64,000 nucleotides of DNA. Origin: Streptomyces capillispiralis. GTDB taxonomy: Bacteria; Actinomycetota; Actinomycetes; Streptomycetales; Streptomycetaceae. Shown one piece after another: positions 16,899-25,283 of the stretch (its first letter is position 1; each line of letters begins with the position of its first letter). The DNA lies in assembly GCF_007829875.1 (NCBI RefSeq), contig NZ_VIWV01000001.1, forward strand, positions 4,868,501-4,932,500, written 5' to 3'. The translations under genes were made by a program, and so were the position numbers. The notes under the pieces were generated by a model. It saw nothing but the letters and a program-made list of their open reading frames with translations, was not told the DNA's origin and ran no database searches.

Positions 16899-16944
16899 GT
16901 TCGCTCAGAGGAACCTCAAGTCCGCATAACGATCCCGTCACCGC
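16899..16944. promoter_or_regulatory. 46-bp shared element, copy 1, upstream of the alanine/glycine symporter
   Basis: This segment is 39/46 identical without gaps to 18867-18912. It lies 283 bp before the symporter start, and the second copy lies 279 bp before the amino-acid permease start. The best conserved parts are GTTCGCTCA, CTCAA, ATAACGATCC and GTCACCGC. A promoter with a common operator is the simplest reading. Confidence 0.6.
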
Positions 16945-16976
16945 CCCTGCGCCTTGTGTCGCGGGGGCGGTTTTTT
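16941..16976 (+). terminator. Rho-independent terminator or attenuator
   Basis: CCGCCCCTGCG and CGCGGGGGCGG form an 11-bp stem with one mismatch and an 8-nt loop, followed by TTTTTT. It could end clpS-DUF2017 transcription. Because it sits directly after the shared 46-bp element, it could also attenuate the symporter leader. Confidence 0.75.
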
Positions 16977-17227
16977 GTGACCTGCGTCACTCAACGGGAC
17001 GTAAACAGCATGGTAAGAATCGGCAACTCGCTTGCGGTCGACCGGTCGGCCTGAGCAAGTCGACCGGTCACCCACCGGTGTGCAGGACCCGTACGACACG
17101 AGGGTCGCGGTCCCGGTTCCCGGGGCCTCGCCCCACCGCCGTCGCCGAACGGGACATGGCGCCCGCCGTGCCGTCCCCGCTCCGCTGCGCCCCAGCCAGC
17201 ATGTCCCCGCATCACCGAGGAAGTTCG

Positions 17228-18763
17228 ATGTCACTCGACTCCATCACCCAGTCCATCGACGACGCCGTCAGCGATTTCTTCGATCCCGTCGCCACCACGG
17301 TCGGCGACATCGTCTTCTACACCGTCCCCGTCGGCGGCACCGACCTGCCGCTCATCGTCGCCTGGCTCGTGATAGCGGGTCTCGTCTTCACCACGTGGTT
17401 CGGCTTCCTACAGGCCCGCAAGCTCAAACTCGCCCTCGACGTCGTACGCGGCAAGTACGACGAGGACGGCTCGCCCGGCGAGGTCAACCACTTCCAGGCG
17501 CTGACCGCCGCCGTCTCGGGCACCGTGGGCCTCGGCAACATCGCCGGTGTCGCCGTCGCCGTGTCCATCGGCGGCCCGGGCGCCACCTTCTGGATGATCC
17601 TCTGCGGTCTGCTCGGCATGGCCACCAAGTTCGTCGAGGTCACCCTCGGTGTGAAGTACCGCGAGGAGCACCCGGACGGCACCGTCTCCGGCGGACCCAT
17701 GCACTACCTGCCCAAGGGGCTGGCCGAGCGCTTCGGCAGCGGCGGCGCCAAGTTCGGCAAGGTGCTGGCCGTGCTGGCCTCGGTCATGATCCTCTTCTTC
17801 GGTCTGTTCGGCGGCAACCTGTTCCAGACCAACCAGAGCTACGCGCAGATCTCCTCGACCTTCGGCGGCGAGGACGGCTTCCTGGCCTCCTCGGCCGGTG
17901 CCGTGCTGTTCGGCCTGGTCGTCGCCGCGCTGGTGGGCCTGGTCCTGCTCGGCGGCATCCGGTCCATCGCCTCGGTGACCAGCCGGCTGGTCCCGGCCAT
18001 GGCGGTCATGTACATCGTGGCCTGCCTGATCGTCATCCTGACCAACGTCACCGCCGTGCCCGACGCCATCGGCGCCGTGTTCGAGGGCGCCTTCGAGGCC
18101 GACGGCGTCGCGGGCGGTGTGATCGGCGCCCTGATCGTCGGCTTCCAGCGCGCGGCCTTCTCCAACGAGGCCGGCCTCGGCTCCGCGCCCATCGCCCACT
18201 CCGCGGTGAAGACCAAGCACCCCGCCAGCGAGGGCCTGGTCGCGCTGCTGGAGCCGTTCATCGACACCGTCGTCATCTGCACCATGACCGCGCTGACCAT
18301 CGTCATCGCCGCCCCCGCGAGCTGGGACGAGGCCCGCGCCGGCGAGAGCATCGGCGGCGTCACCATCACCTCCGACGCCTTCGCCACCGTGCTGCCCTGG
18401 TTCCCGAACCTGCTGACCGTCGCGGTGCTGCTGTTCGCCTTCTCCACGATCCTGACCTGGGGCTACTACGGCCTCAAGGCGTGGACGTACCTCTTCGGCC
18501 GCAGCCGGGCCAGCGAGACGGCGTTCAAGGTGATCTGGAGCGTGTTCGTCGTCGCGGGCTCGCTGCTCTCCCTCGACTCGCTGATCAGCCTCGCCGACTC
18601 GGCCCTGTTCCTGCTCTCGGTCTTCAACATCATCGGCCTCTACCTGCTGGCCCCGGTGGTGAAGCGGGAGCTGGACTCCTTCCTGGAGTTCGTCCGCCGC
18701 CGCCGGTCGGGCGGGGACGCCGGGACCGAGGCGAGCGCCGCGGAGGCCGCCAAGAGCCTGTGA
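17228..18763 (+). CDS. Alanine/glycine:cation symporter (AGCS family)
   Basis: A 511-aa inner-membrane transporter for small neutral amino acids driven by Na+ or H+. Family motifs include TAAVSGTVGLGNIAGVAVA and GGPGATFWMILCGLLGMATKFVEVTLG near residues 90-140, and GFQRAAFSNEAGLGSAPIAHS in the middle. About ten hydrophobic segments are visible. The ATG at 17228 follows GAGGAA with good spacing. The 364 bp upstream of the gene hold the 46-bp shared element, a terminator-like hairpin and a short direct repeat (GTCGACCGGTC at 17037 and 17059), but no gene. Confidence 0.93.
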   Translation: MSLDSITQSIDDAVSDFFDPVATTVGDIVFYTVPVGGTDLPLIVAWLVIAGLVFTTWFGFLQARKLKLALDVVRGKYDEDGSPGEVNHFQALTAAVSGTVGLGNIAGVAVAVSIGGPGATFWMILCGLLGMATKFVEVTLGVKYREEHPDGTVSGGPMHYLPKGLAERFGSGGAKFGKVLAVLASVMILFFGLFGGNLFQTNQSYAQISSTFGGEDGFLASSAGAVLFGLVVAALVGLVLLGGIRSIASVTSRLVPAMAVMYIVACLIVILTNVTAVPDAIGAVFEGAFEADGVAGGVIGALIVGFQRAAFSNEAGLGSAPIAHSAVKTKHPASEGLVALLEPFIDTVVICTMTALTIVIAAPASWDEARAGESIGGVTITSDAFATVLPWFPNLLTVAVLLFAFSTILTWGYYGLKAWTYLFGRSRASETAFKVIWSVFVVAGSLLSLDSLISLADSALFLLSVFNIIGLYLLAPVVKRELDSFLEFVRRRRSGGDAGTEASAAEAAKSL

Positions 18764-18793
18764 GCCTCCCCAGGGGGCCGTTCCGCGCAGCCA

Positions 18794-18831
18794 GGGGCCT
18801 GCCCGTACCATCACCGGTGCGGGCAGGCCCC
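18794..18831 (+). terminator. Terminator after the symporter gene
   Basis: Perfect 12-bp arms GGGGCCTGCCCG and CGGGCAGGCCCC with a 14-nt loop, 31 bp after the stop codon. Confidence 0.7.
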
Positions 18832-18866
18832 GCGCGTTCCCCGGGCGCCGCCCCCGAGAGGTAAGT

Positions 18867-18912
18867 GTTCGCTCAACGGACGCTCAAATCCGGATAACGA
18901 TCCTGTCACCGC
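18867..18912. promoter_or_regulatory. 46-bp shared element, copy 2, upstream of the amino-acid permease
   Basis: This is the second copy of the element at 16899-16944 (39/46 identical). The intergenic region 18764-19191 holds the symporter terminator, this element and about 280 bp of leader without a gene. A short GCCATCTATGGC dyad follows at 18917-18928. Confidence 0.6.
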
Positions 18913-19191
18913 GTGTGCCATCTATGGCAGCCCAGGTGTGTTTTGTCCGCTTCTTCGTGTGGCGTGCGCCACAATCGGGCCGTTCGATCAGTGTGGCCGC
19001 CGTGATAAATCTTCACGACCGCCCGGCGAACACCACCCGTATGTTCCGCCGGGTGCGCCACCGAGCCGGTGACCGCCGGCCAGGCACGAGCGGCCTCCAC
19101 GAGTCCGCTCAACTCCATCAGTCCGGGGGGATCGAGACCCGGTCCGGGGCCGACAGCGGCCCGGGTCGGCATGGAGAAAGGCGCACGACAC

Positions 19192-20619
19192 ATGGCCTCA
19201 CCGCAGGTCGACACGGAGTCCGTACCCGAGGAGGGGTACGAGCGCGGCCTCAACAGCCGCCAGGTCCAGATGATCGCGATCGGCGGCGCCATCGGCGTCG
19301 GACTGTTCCTGGGAGCCGGCGCGAACATCGCCAAGGCCGGGCCCAGCCTGATCGTCATGTACGCCCTCGCCGGCGTCATCATCTTCTTCATCATGCGGGC
19401 CCTCGGTGAGCTCCTGCTCTACCGCCCCGTCTCGGGCTCCTTCGCCGAGTACTCGCGCGAGTTCCTCGGCCCGTTCTTCGGCTACTTCACCGGCTGGACG
19501 TACTGGCTGATGTGGGTGGTCACCGGCATGGCGGAACTCACCGCCGCCGCCATCTACATCAACTACTGGTTCCCGGCCATCCCGCAGTGGACCTCGGCGC
19601 TGGTCTTCCTGATCATCCTGTTCGGCGCCAACCTGATCTCGGTGAAGCTGTTCGGCGAGATCGAGTTCTGGTTCTCCATGGTCAAGGTCACCGCCATCAT
19701 CGGCATGATCGTGATCGGCCTCGGCGTGCTCACCCTCGGCTTCAGCCAGGCCGGTGACACCGCCGCCGTCTCCAACCTGTGGGCCTTCGACGGCTTCTTC
19801 CCCAAGGGCATCGGCTCCTCCCTGATGACCCTCCAGGGCGTCATGTTCGCCTACCTCGCCGTCGAGCTCGTCGGCGTCACCGCGGGCGAGTCCGAGAACC
19901 CCGAGAAGACCCTGCCCAAGGCGATCAACACCCTGCCCTGGCGCATCGCCCTCTTCTACGTCGGTGCCCTCACCGTCATCCTGTGCGTGGTCAAGTGGAC
20001 CGAGTTCTCCGAGGGGGTCAGCCCCTTCGTGAAGGCGTTCGCGGTCATCGGCATCCCGGCCGGCGCCGGCATCGTCAACTTCGTCGTCCTCACCGCCGCC
20101 CTGTCGTCCTGCAACTCCGGCATGTACTCCACCGGCCGCATGCTGCGCAATCTGGCCGACAACGGCGAGGCCCCGCAGGTCTTCAAGAAGCTGTCCTCCA
20201 CCAAGACCCCGGCGCTCGGCATCTTCACCTCGGTGATCTTCATGGGCATCGGCGTCGTCCTGAACTACACCGTCCCGGAGAAGGCCTTCGGCTACGTCAC
20301 CTCCGTCGCCACCGCGGCCGGCATCTGGACCTGGCTGATGATCCTGATCAGCCACGTCCTCTACCGCCGCCAGGTCGTCGCCGGCCGGCTGCCCGCCTCC
20401 TCCTTCCCGGCGCCGGGCGGCTCCGTCTGCTCCTACATCGCCATCGCGTTCCTGCTCTTCGTCACCGGCCTGATCGCCTACGACGCCGACTCCAGGATCT
20501 GCCTCTACGTGATGGCCGGCTGGGCCGTCGCCCTCGGCATCGGCTGGGCGGTCCTGAAGAACCGCAACCCGCAGGTCACCGGACGCGGCGAGGACGAGTT
20601 CGAGAAGGTCGGCGGCTAG
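19192..20619 (+). CDS. Amino acid permease (APC family, AnsP/CycA-like)
   Basis: A 475-aa membrane transporter of the amino-acid transporter (AAT) group. It begins with a short cytoplasmic segment and the signature RGLNSRQVQMIAIGGAIGVGLFLGAG, then about twelve hydrophobic helices, including GSFAEYSREFLGPFFGYFTGWTYW and the conserved ELVGVTAGESENPEKTLPKAI. The substrate may be asparagine, D-serine/alanine or GABA and cannot be decided here. The ATG at 19192 follows GGAGAAAGG; an upstream in-frame ATG at 19171 is less likely. It shares an upstream element with the preceding symporter gene, which suggests joint control. Confidence 0.93.
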   Translation: MASPQVDTESVPEEGYERGLNSRQVQMIAIGGAIGVGLFLGAGANIAKAGPSLIVMYALAGVIIFFIMRALGELLLYRPVSGSFAEYSREFLGPFFGYFTGWTYWLMWVVTGMAELTAAAIYINYWFPAIPQWTSALVFLIILFGANLISVKLFGEIEFWFSMVKVTAIIGMIVIGLGVLTLGFSQAGDTAAVSNLWAFDGFFPKGIGSSLMTLQGVMFAYLAVELVGVTAGESENPEKTLPKAINTLPWRIALFYVGALTVILCVVKWTEFSEGVSPFVKAFAVIGIPAGAGIVNFVVLTAALSSCNSGMYSTGRMLRNLADNGEAPQVFKKLSSTKTPALGIFTSVIFMGIGVVLNYTVPEKAFGYVTSVATAAGIWTWLMILISHVLYRRQVVAGRLPASSFPAPGGSVCSYIAIAFLLFVTGLIAYDADSRICLYVMAGWAVALGIGWAVLKNRNPQVTGRGEDEFEKVGG

Positions 20620-20701
20620 TCCCCGACCTCACCGCGGACGCCGTGCCGCGGGGGAGCGCTCGTGGCGCCCCACCGCGGCCACCGCTCACGGCGTCCGGCA
20701 T

Positions 20702-20742
20702 ACGGGCTGTTCCGTACCACTCCTCGGTACGGAACAGCCCGT
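20702..20742. terminator. 17-bp inverted repeat between the permease and mec
   Basis: Arms ACGGGCTGTTCCGTACC (20702-20718) and GGTACGGAACAGCCCGT (20726-20742) are perfect complements with a 7-nt loop. The sequence is probably the permease terminator. It ends only 18 nt before the mec start, so it could also affect mec expression. Confidence 0.65.
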
Positions 20743-20760
20743 CTGCTTATCCTGAGCCCC

Positions 20761-21183
20761 ATGCTGACCATCACCCAGGCCCTGTACGACCAGATCGTCG
20801 CCCACGCGCGCGAGGACCACCCCGACGAGGCGTGCGGCGTGGTGGCGGGCCCCGTGGGAGCCGGCCGTCCCGAGCGCTTCATCCCCATGCTCAACGCGGC
20901 CCGCTCGCCCACCTTCTACGAGTTCGACTCCCAGGACCTGCTGAAGCTCTACCGCGAGATGGACGACAACGACGAGGAGCCGGTGGTCATCTACCACTCC
21001 CACACCGCCACCGAGGCCTACCCCTCGCGCACCGACATCTCCTACGCCAACGAGCCCGGCGCCCACTACGTCCTGGTCTCCACCGCCGACACCGACGGCG
21101 CCGGCGACTTCCAGTTCCGCTCCTTCCGCATCCTCGACGGCGAGGTCACCGAGGAGGAGGTCAAGGTCGTCGAGGCGTACTGA
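20761..21183 (+). CDS. mec: CysO-cysteine peptidase, JAMM/M67 family (Mec)
   Basis: This zinc peptidase releases cysteine from the CysO-cysteine adduct in the M. tuberculosis pathway. The 140-aa protein has the JAMM motif with E23 (HPDEACGVV) and H79-S-H81...S89..D92 (YHSHTATEAYPSRTD). It lies just upstream of the leader peptide, cysO and cysM, as expected for this pathway. In this organism it may also trim CysO, which ends with two residues after its diglycine. A TTATCCT sequence near 20747 may be a -10 box. Confidence 0.92.
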   Translation: MLTITQALYDQIVAHAREDHPDEACGVVAGPVGAGRPERFIPMLNAARSPTFYEFDSQDLLKLYREMDDNDEEPVVIYHSHTATEAYPSRTDISYANEPGAHYVLVSTADTDGAGDFQFRSFRILDGEVTEEEVKVVEAY

Positions 21184-21282
21184 CCCCTCGATCCGGCGGG
21201 TCATCTCGCATGGCGGAAGAAAGGTGTCCGTAGGGTGAGATCACACTCCGAGGGCCGATCCGGGAATCGATACGATGACCCC

Positions 21283-21378
21283 ATGGTTCTTCTCGACGTG
21301 TGCGACAAGGCGCCGGGCATGCTGCTCGTGGCGCGCCTGCACGTCGACCTGTGCAGGCTGAACAGCGCCATCTGTTGA
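21283..21378 (+). CDS. Cysteine leader peptide (attenuator-type small ORF)
   Basis: A 31-aa ORF that ends LHVDLCRLNSAIC, with Cys as the last codon before TGA. The HVDLCR...SAIC ending matches actinobacterial leader peptides upstream of sulfur-assimilation genes, where ribosome progress at Cys codons senses cysteine supply. It stands between mec and cysO, 102 bp before cysO. TACGAT at 21271-21276 is a good -10 box placed so that transcription would start at the ATG, giving a leaderless message. The downstream GC-rich stretch can fold, but I cannot define the attenuator structure. Confidence 0.8.
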   Translation: MVLLDVCDKAPGMLLVARLHVDLCRLNSAIC

Positions 21379-21480
21379 TCTTCCGCTGACGCCGTGGGCC
21401 GTGAGCCGCGGCGAACTGCCGCGTGCCCGAGCACGCCCACCGAACCCACGACAGACTCTTCCGACAGGAGCCCTCAGCCA

Positions 21481-21758
21481 TGGCCATCGAGGTCCGCATC
21501 CCGACCATCCTCCGCCAGTACACCGACGGTCAGAAGGCGGTGGAGGGCACCGGGGACACCCTCGCCGAGCTCTTCGCCGACCTCGAGACCCGGCACGCGG
21601 GCATCCACGCCCGCATCGTGGACGGCGAGCAGCTGCGCCGCTTCGTCAACGTCTACCTCAACGACGAGGACGTCCGCTTCCTGGACGGCATCAACACCAA
21701 GCTGTCCGACGGCGACAGCATCACGATCCTGCCGGCCGTCGCCGGCGGTATGGCCTGA
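21481..21758 (+). CDS. cysO: Sulfur-carrier protein of cysteine biosynthesis
   Basis: A 92-aa ubiquitin-like (MoaD/ThiS) sulfur carrier. The C-terminal thiocarboxylate donates sulfur to O-phosphoserine through CysM. The protein reads IEVRIPTILRQYTDGQKAVEGTGDTLAELF and DSITILPAVAGG, very close to M. tuberculosis CysO. Unlike the mycobacterial protein, as I recall it, this one carries Met-Ala after the diglycine, so cleavage would be needed before activation. AGGAG precedes the ATG at good distance. The gene is 6 bp before cysM. Confidence 0.93.
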
Positions 21759-21764
21759 TCGGCG

Positions 21765-22715
21765 ATGCGTTACGACTCCCCGCTGGCCGCGGTGGGCAAC
21801 ACCCCCCTGGTGCGCCTGCCGCGGCTGTCGCCGTCCGCCGACGTCCGCATCTGGGCCAAGCTGGAGGACCGCAACCCCACCGGCTCGATCAAGGACCGCC
21901 CCGCCCTGTTCATGATCGAGCAGGCGGAGAAGGACGGCCGCCTCACCCCGGGCTGCACCATCCTGGAGCCGACCTCCGGCAACACCGGCATCTCCCTCGC
22001 CATGGCCGCCAAGCTCAAGGGCTACCGCATGGTCTGCGTGATGCCCGAGAACACCTCCCAGGAACGCCGGGACCTGCTCGGCATGTGGGGCGCGGAGATC
22101 ATCAGCTCCCCGGCCGCCGGCGGCTCCAACACCGCCGTACGCGTCGCCAAGGAACTCTCCGCCGAACACCCCGACTGGGTGATGCTCTACCAGTACGGCA
22201 ACCCCGACAACGCCGGCGCGCACTACGCCGGCACCGGCCCCGAGATCCTCGCCGACCTCCCCTCGATCACCCACTTCGTGGCCGGACTCGGCACCACCGG
22301 CACGCTCATGGGCGTCGGCCGCTACCTGCGCGAACACAAGCCCGACGTGAAGATCGTCGCCGCCGAACCCCGCTACGACGACCTCGTCTACGGCCTGCGC
22401 AACCTCGACGAGGGCTTCGTGCCCGAGCTGTACGACGCCTCCGTGCTGACGACCCGGTTCTCCGTCGGCTCCGCGGACGCCGTCACCCGCACCCGTGAAC
22501 TCCTCCAGCAGGAGGGCATCTTCGCCGGCGTCTCCACCGGCGCCGCCCTCCACGCGGCGATCGGCGTCGCGAAGAAGGCCCAGAAGGCGGGCGAGACCGC
22601 CGACGTCGTCTTCGTCGTCGCCGACGGCGGCTGGAAGTACCTCTCCACCGGCGTCTACACCGCCGCGACGACCGAAGAGGCCATCGACACCCTCCAGGGC
22701 CAGCTCTGGGCGTAG
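21765..22715 (+). CDS. cysM: CysO-dependent cysteine synthase
   Basis: A 316-aa PLP enzyme that makes cysteine from O-phosphoserine and thiocarboxylated CysO. PLP-binding Lys43 lies in NPTGSIKDRPA, the phosphate-binding loop is TSGNTG and the second substrate loop GLGTTGTLMGVGRYL. The C-terminal flexible tail (EEAIDTLQGQLWA) resembles the tail of M. tuberculosis CysM that enters the active site. Spacing of 6 bp to cysO indicates one operon. A terminator follows at 22742. Confidence 0.95.
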   Translation: MRYDSPLAAVGNTPLVRLPRLSPSADVRIWAKLEDRNPTGSIKDRPALFMIEQAEKDGRLTPGCTILEPTSGNTGISLAMAAKLKGYRMVCVMPENTSQERRDLLGMWGAEIISSPAAGGSNTAVRVAKELSAEHPDWVMLYQYGNPDNAGAHYAGTGPEILADLPSITHFVAGLGTTGTLMGVGRYLREHKPDVKIVAAEPRYDDLVYGLRNLDEGFVPELYDASVLTTRFSVGSADAVTRTRELLQQEGIFAGVSTGAALHAAIGVAKKAQKAGETADVVFVVADGGWKYLSTGVYTAATTEEAIDTLQGQLWA

Positions 22716-22741
22716 TACCGCACGCACCGCACGCGAGAAGA

Positions 22742-22769
22742 GGGGCCGGAGCACGTCTCCGGCCCCTTT
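22742..22769 (+). terminator. Terminator after cysM
   Basis: Arms GGGGCCGGAG and CTCCGGCCCC with a 5-nt loop are followed by TTT. Confidence 0.85.
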
Positions 22770-22800
22770 CGCGTTCCCGGTGCCGCCCCGGGCCGCGGGA

Positions 22801-22935
22801 TCACTCCCGCCCGCGGTCCCCGCCGGACCCCCGCCGTCCCCGTCCGCGGTGCCCGCGCCCCCATCCGTCGACGAGCGCGGCGACCAGCGCGAGCAGCACC
22901 ACCGCGACGAGCACGAGCCACCAGGACGTGGTCAT
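22801..22935 (-). CDS. Small single-helix membrane protein
   Basis: A 44-aa ORF with one strong membrane helix (SWWLVLVAVVLLALVAALV) followed by a very basic Gly/Arg-rich tail. Only the ATG at 22935 gives this compact layout; a longer in-frame extension is low-complexity. The ribosome site is weak (GGGGC). The gene fills the gap between the cysM terminator and the metallo-hydrolase and may be a real micro-protein, but the evidence is composition only. Confidence 0.45.
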   Translation of the reverse strand: MTTSWWLVLVAVVLLALVAALVDGWGRGHRGRGRRGSGGDRGRE

Positions 22936-23138
22936 GCCCCGACCGTACCGGCGCGGGCCACCCCCACGCGCCCCCTCCCGGCCCCGGCACGCGCCCCTTC
23001 CAGCCGAACCGGTGACAGCACAGGTGAGTTCGCCCACAACGGCCCCTGGTGGAGGAGCGACCACAGGTTTTGCGCCTTACGCTCGACAAACCGCACGACC
23101 CCCGTCTCTCCACACCCGCCAGCGGAGGTTTCTGCTTC

Positions 23139-23891
23139 ATGAAGCTCACCGTCGTCGGCTGCTCGGGGTCGTTCCCGTCCGCGGAATCGGCCTGCTCGAG
23201 CTACCTCGTCGAGGCCGACGGCTTCCGGCTGCTCCTCGACATGGGCAACGGCGCCCTGGGCGAGCTGCAGCGCCACTGCGGTCTCTACGACCTCGACGCG
23301 ATCTTCCTCAGCCACCTGCACGCCGACCACTGCATCGACATGTGCGCCTACTTCGTCGCGCGCTACTACCGGCACGACGGCGGCCGCTGCGACCCCCTGC
23401 CCGTCTACGGACCCGAGGGCACCGAACACCGGCTGACCACCGCCTACGCCGACACCCCCACGGCCTCCTCCATGAGCGAGGTCTTCGACTTCCACACGGT
23501 CAAGCCGTCCACCTTCGAGATCGGCCCGTTCCTCGTCCACACCGAGCGCGTCGCGCACCCGGTCGAGGCGTACGGCATCCGCATCGAACACGGCGGGAAG
23601 ACACTGACCTACTCCGGCGACACGGGCGTCAGCCCCGCGCTCGACGACCTCGCCCGTGACGCCGACCTCTTCCTGTGCGAGGCCGCCTTCACGCACGGCA
23701 AGGAGAACATCCCCGACCTGCACCTCAACGGCCGCGAGGCGGGTGAGACCGCGGCCCGCGCCCACGCCCGCCGCCTCGTCCTCACCCACATCCCCCCGTG
23801 GACGGACCCGCAGATCAACCTCACCGACGCCCGCGCGGTGTACGACGGCCCGGTGGGGCTGGCGGCGCCCCGGGCGACGTACCAGATCTGA
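23139..23891 (+). CDS. Metallo-beta-lactamase-fold hydrolase (Rv1339-like)
   Basis: A 250-aa MBL-fold enzyme. The metal motif is H59-L-H61-A-D63-H64 (SHLHADHC), with further ligands at GDTG and the C-terminal LTHIPPWT. The N-terminus KLTVVGCSGSFPSAESACSSYLV is of the RNase Z/cyclic phosphodiesterase type. The neighbours mec-cysO-cysM, rph and rdgB match the M. tuberculosis Rv1334-Rv1341 order, and Rv1339 is reported as an atypical cAMP phosphodiesterase. That activity is possible here but unproven. GGAGG lies about 11 nt before the ATG. Confidence 0.88.
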   Translation: MKLTVVGCSGSFPSAESACSSYLVEADGFRLLLDMGNGALGELQRHCGLYDLDAIFLSHLHADHCIDMCAYFVARYYRHDGGRCDPLPVYGPEGTEHRLTTAYADTPTASSMSEVFDFHTVKPSTFEIGPFLVHTERVAHPVEAYGIRIEHGGKTLTYSGDTGVSPALDDLARDADLFLCEAAFTHGKENIPDLHLNGREAGETAARAHARRLVLTHIPPWTDPQINLTDARAVYDGPVGLAAPRATYQI

Positions 23892-23901
23892 CGCGAAACG
23901 A

Positions 23902-23942
23902 CCGGGGTCCCCGGAAGCCGTCACGGCTCCCGGGGACCCCGG
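23902..23942. terminator. Bidirectional terminator between the MBL hydrolase and nagE2
   Basis: CCGGGGTCCCCGG (23902-23914) pairs with CCGGGGACCCCGG (23930-23942). Inner AGCCGT/ACGGCT extends the hairpin. It separates two convergent genes. Confidence 0.8.
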
Positions 23943-23988
23943 CGTCATGTCGTACGAGGGCTCGTACGGGGACTCGTACGAGGGCGGC

Positions 23989-25236
23989 TCACGCCTTCGT
24001 GGTGTCCTCGACCTCGTCCTCCGGCTCGCGGCCCGGGGTCGGCAGGTTGAACTTGCTGATCGCGAAGCGGAAGAGCCCGTAGTAGACCGCCGCGAAGACC
24101 AGACCGATCGGGATGATCAGCCACGGCTTGGTCGACAGGCTCCAGTTGAGCCCGTAGTCGATGGCACCCGCCGAGAAGGTGAAGCCCGCGTGCACCCCGA
24201 GCGCCCAGGTGATCGCCATGGACAGGGCGGTCAGCACCGCGTGGATCGCGTACAGCACCGGGGCGATGAACATGAACGAGAACTCGATCGGCTCGGTCAC
24301 ACCGGTCACGAAGGACGTCAGCGCGAGCGAGACCATCATGCCCATCACGGCCTTGCGGCGCTCCGGACGGGCGGCGTGCGCGATGGCGATGGCGGCGGCC
24401 GGCAGACCGAACATCATGATCGGGAAGAAGCCCGACATGAACTGGCCCGCGTCCGGGTCACCGGCGAAGAAGCGGTTCAGGTCGCCGTGGACGATCTCGC
24501 CCGCCGCGTTGGTGAAGTCACCGATCTGGAACCAGGAGACGGTGTTGACGAACTGGTGCATGCCGATCGGGATCAGCGCGCGGTTGATCAGACCGAACAG
24601 ACCGGCACCCGCGGCGCCCAGACCCGTGATCCACTCACCGGCGTCGGAGATGACCTCGCCGATCGGCTCCCAGACCAGACCGAAGAAGACGCCCATGGCG
24701 GTGCCGACGAAGGCCATGATGATCGGCACGAGCCGGCGGCCGTTGAAGAAGCCCAGCCAGTCCACCAGCTTCTTGCGGTGGTAGCGCTGCCACAGGACCG
24801 CGGCCAGCAGACCCATCAGGATGCCGCCGAGGACACCGGGGTTGTTGTAGGTCGCGGCTATGTCCGCGCCGTCCTGCACCTTCGCCTCGGTGACCGGGAA
24901 GGCCTTCAGGACGTTGCTGTAGACCAGGAAACCGACGAGGGCGGCGAGGGCGGTGGAGCCGTCGGCCTTCTTGGCGAAGCCGATCGCCACACCGATGCAG
25001 AACAGCATCGGCAGGTTGTCGAAGATCGCGCCGCCCGCCGTGGCGAACACCGCGGTGACCTTGTCGGGCAGGTTCAGCTTGTCCTGGACGTCCGCCTGGC
25101 CGAGCCGGAGCAGGATGCCCGCCGCCGGCAGGACGGCGATCGGGAGCTGAAGGCTGCGGCCGACCTTCTGCAGGCCCTGGAACAGGCCGGATCCCCGCTT
25201 CTTCGCGGGGGCCGCCGAGTCGGTGGCGGTGCTCAT
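23989..25236 (-). CDS. nagE2: N-acetylglucosamine PTS permease EIIC (NagE2)
   Basis: A 415-aa membrane component that imports and phosphorylates N-acetylglucosamine together with EIIB. The N-terminus FQGLQKVGRSLQLPIAVLPAAGILLRLGQ and the core YNNPGVLGGILMGLLAAVLWQRYHR, GITEPIEFSFMFIAP-type loop and HQFVNTVSWFQIGDF are hallmarks of the glucose/GlcNAc EIIC family. There is no fused EIIB domain, unlike E. coli NagE. A paralogue (nagE1) and a separate EIIB (nagF) lie upstream. Two DasR-type operators precede the start codon, consistent with DasR control of chitin and GlcNAc use. Confidence 0.95.
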   Translation of the reverse strand: MSTATDSAAPAKKRGSGLFQGLQKVGRSLQLPIAVLPAAGILLRLGQADVQDKLNLPDKVTAVFATAGGAIFDNLPMLFCIGVAIGFAKKADGSTALAALVGFLVYSNVLKAFPVTEAKVQDGADIAATYNNPGVLGGILMGLLAAVLWQRYHRKKLVDWLGFFNGRRLVPIIMAFVGTAMGVFFGLVWEPIGEVISDAGEWITGLGAAGAGLFGLINRALIPIGMHQFVNTVSWFQIGDFTNAAGEIVHGDLNRFFAGDPDAGQFMSGFFPIMMFGLPAAAIAIAHAARPERRKAVMGMMVSLALTSFVTGVTEPIEFSFMFIAPVLYAIHAVLTALSMAITWALGVHAGFTFSAGAIDYGLNWSLSTKPWLIIPIGLVFAAVYYGLFRFAISKFNLPTPGREPEDEVEDTTKA

Positions 25237-25251
25237 ACTTCCTCCATCGGT

Positions 25252-25283
25252 GGTGGTCTACACCACTACTGGTGTAGACCTGT
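25252..25283. promoter_or_regulatory. Two tandem DasR-responsive elements (dre) upstream of nagE2
   Basis: GGTGGTCTACACCACT (25252-25267) and ACTGGTGTAGACCTGT (25268-25283) lie side by side, 16 bp before the nagE2 start codon. Both match the known DasR consensus of the ACTGGTCTAGACCAGT type. The abutting pair suggests cooperative binding. Confidence 0.88.

Noticed and set aside
17408..18814. 468-codon minus-strand frame opposite the symporter
   Set aside because: It has Gly/Asp/Gln-rich shadow composition and no family motif; the plus-strand symporter explains the sequence.
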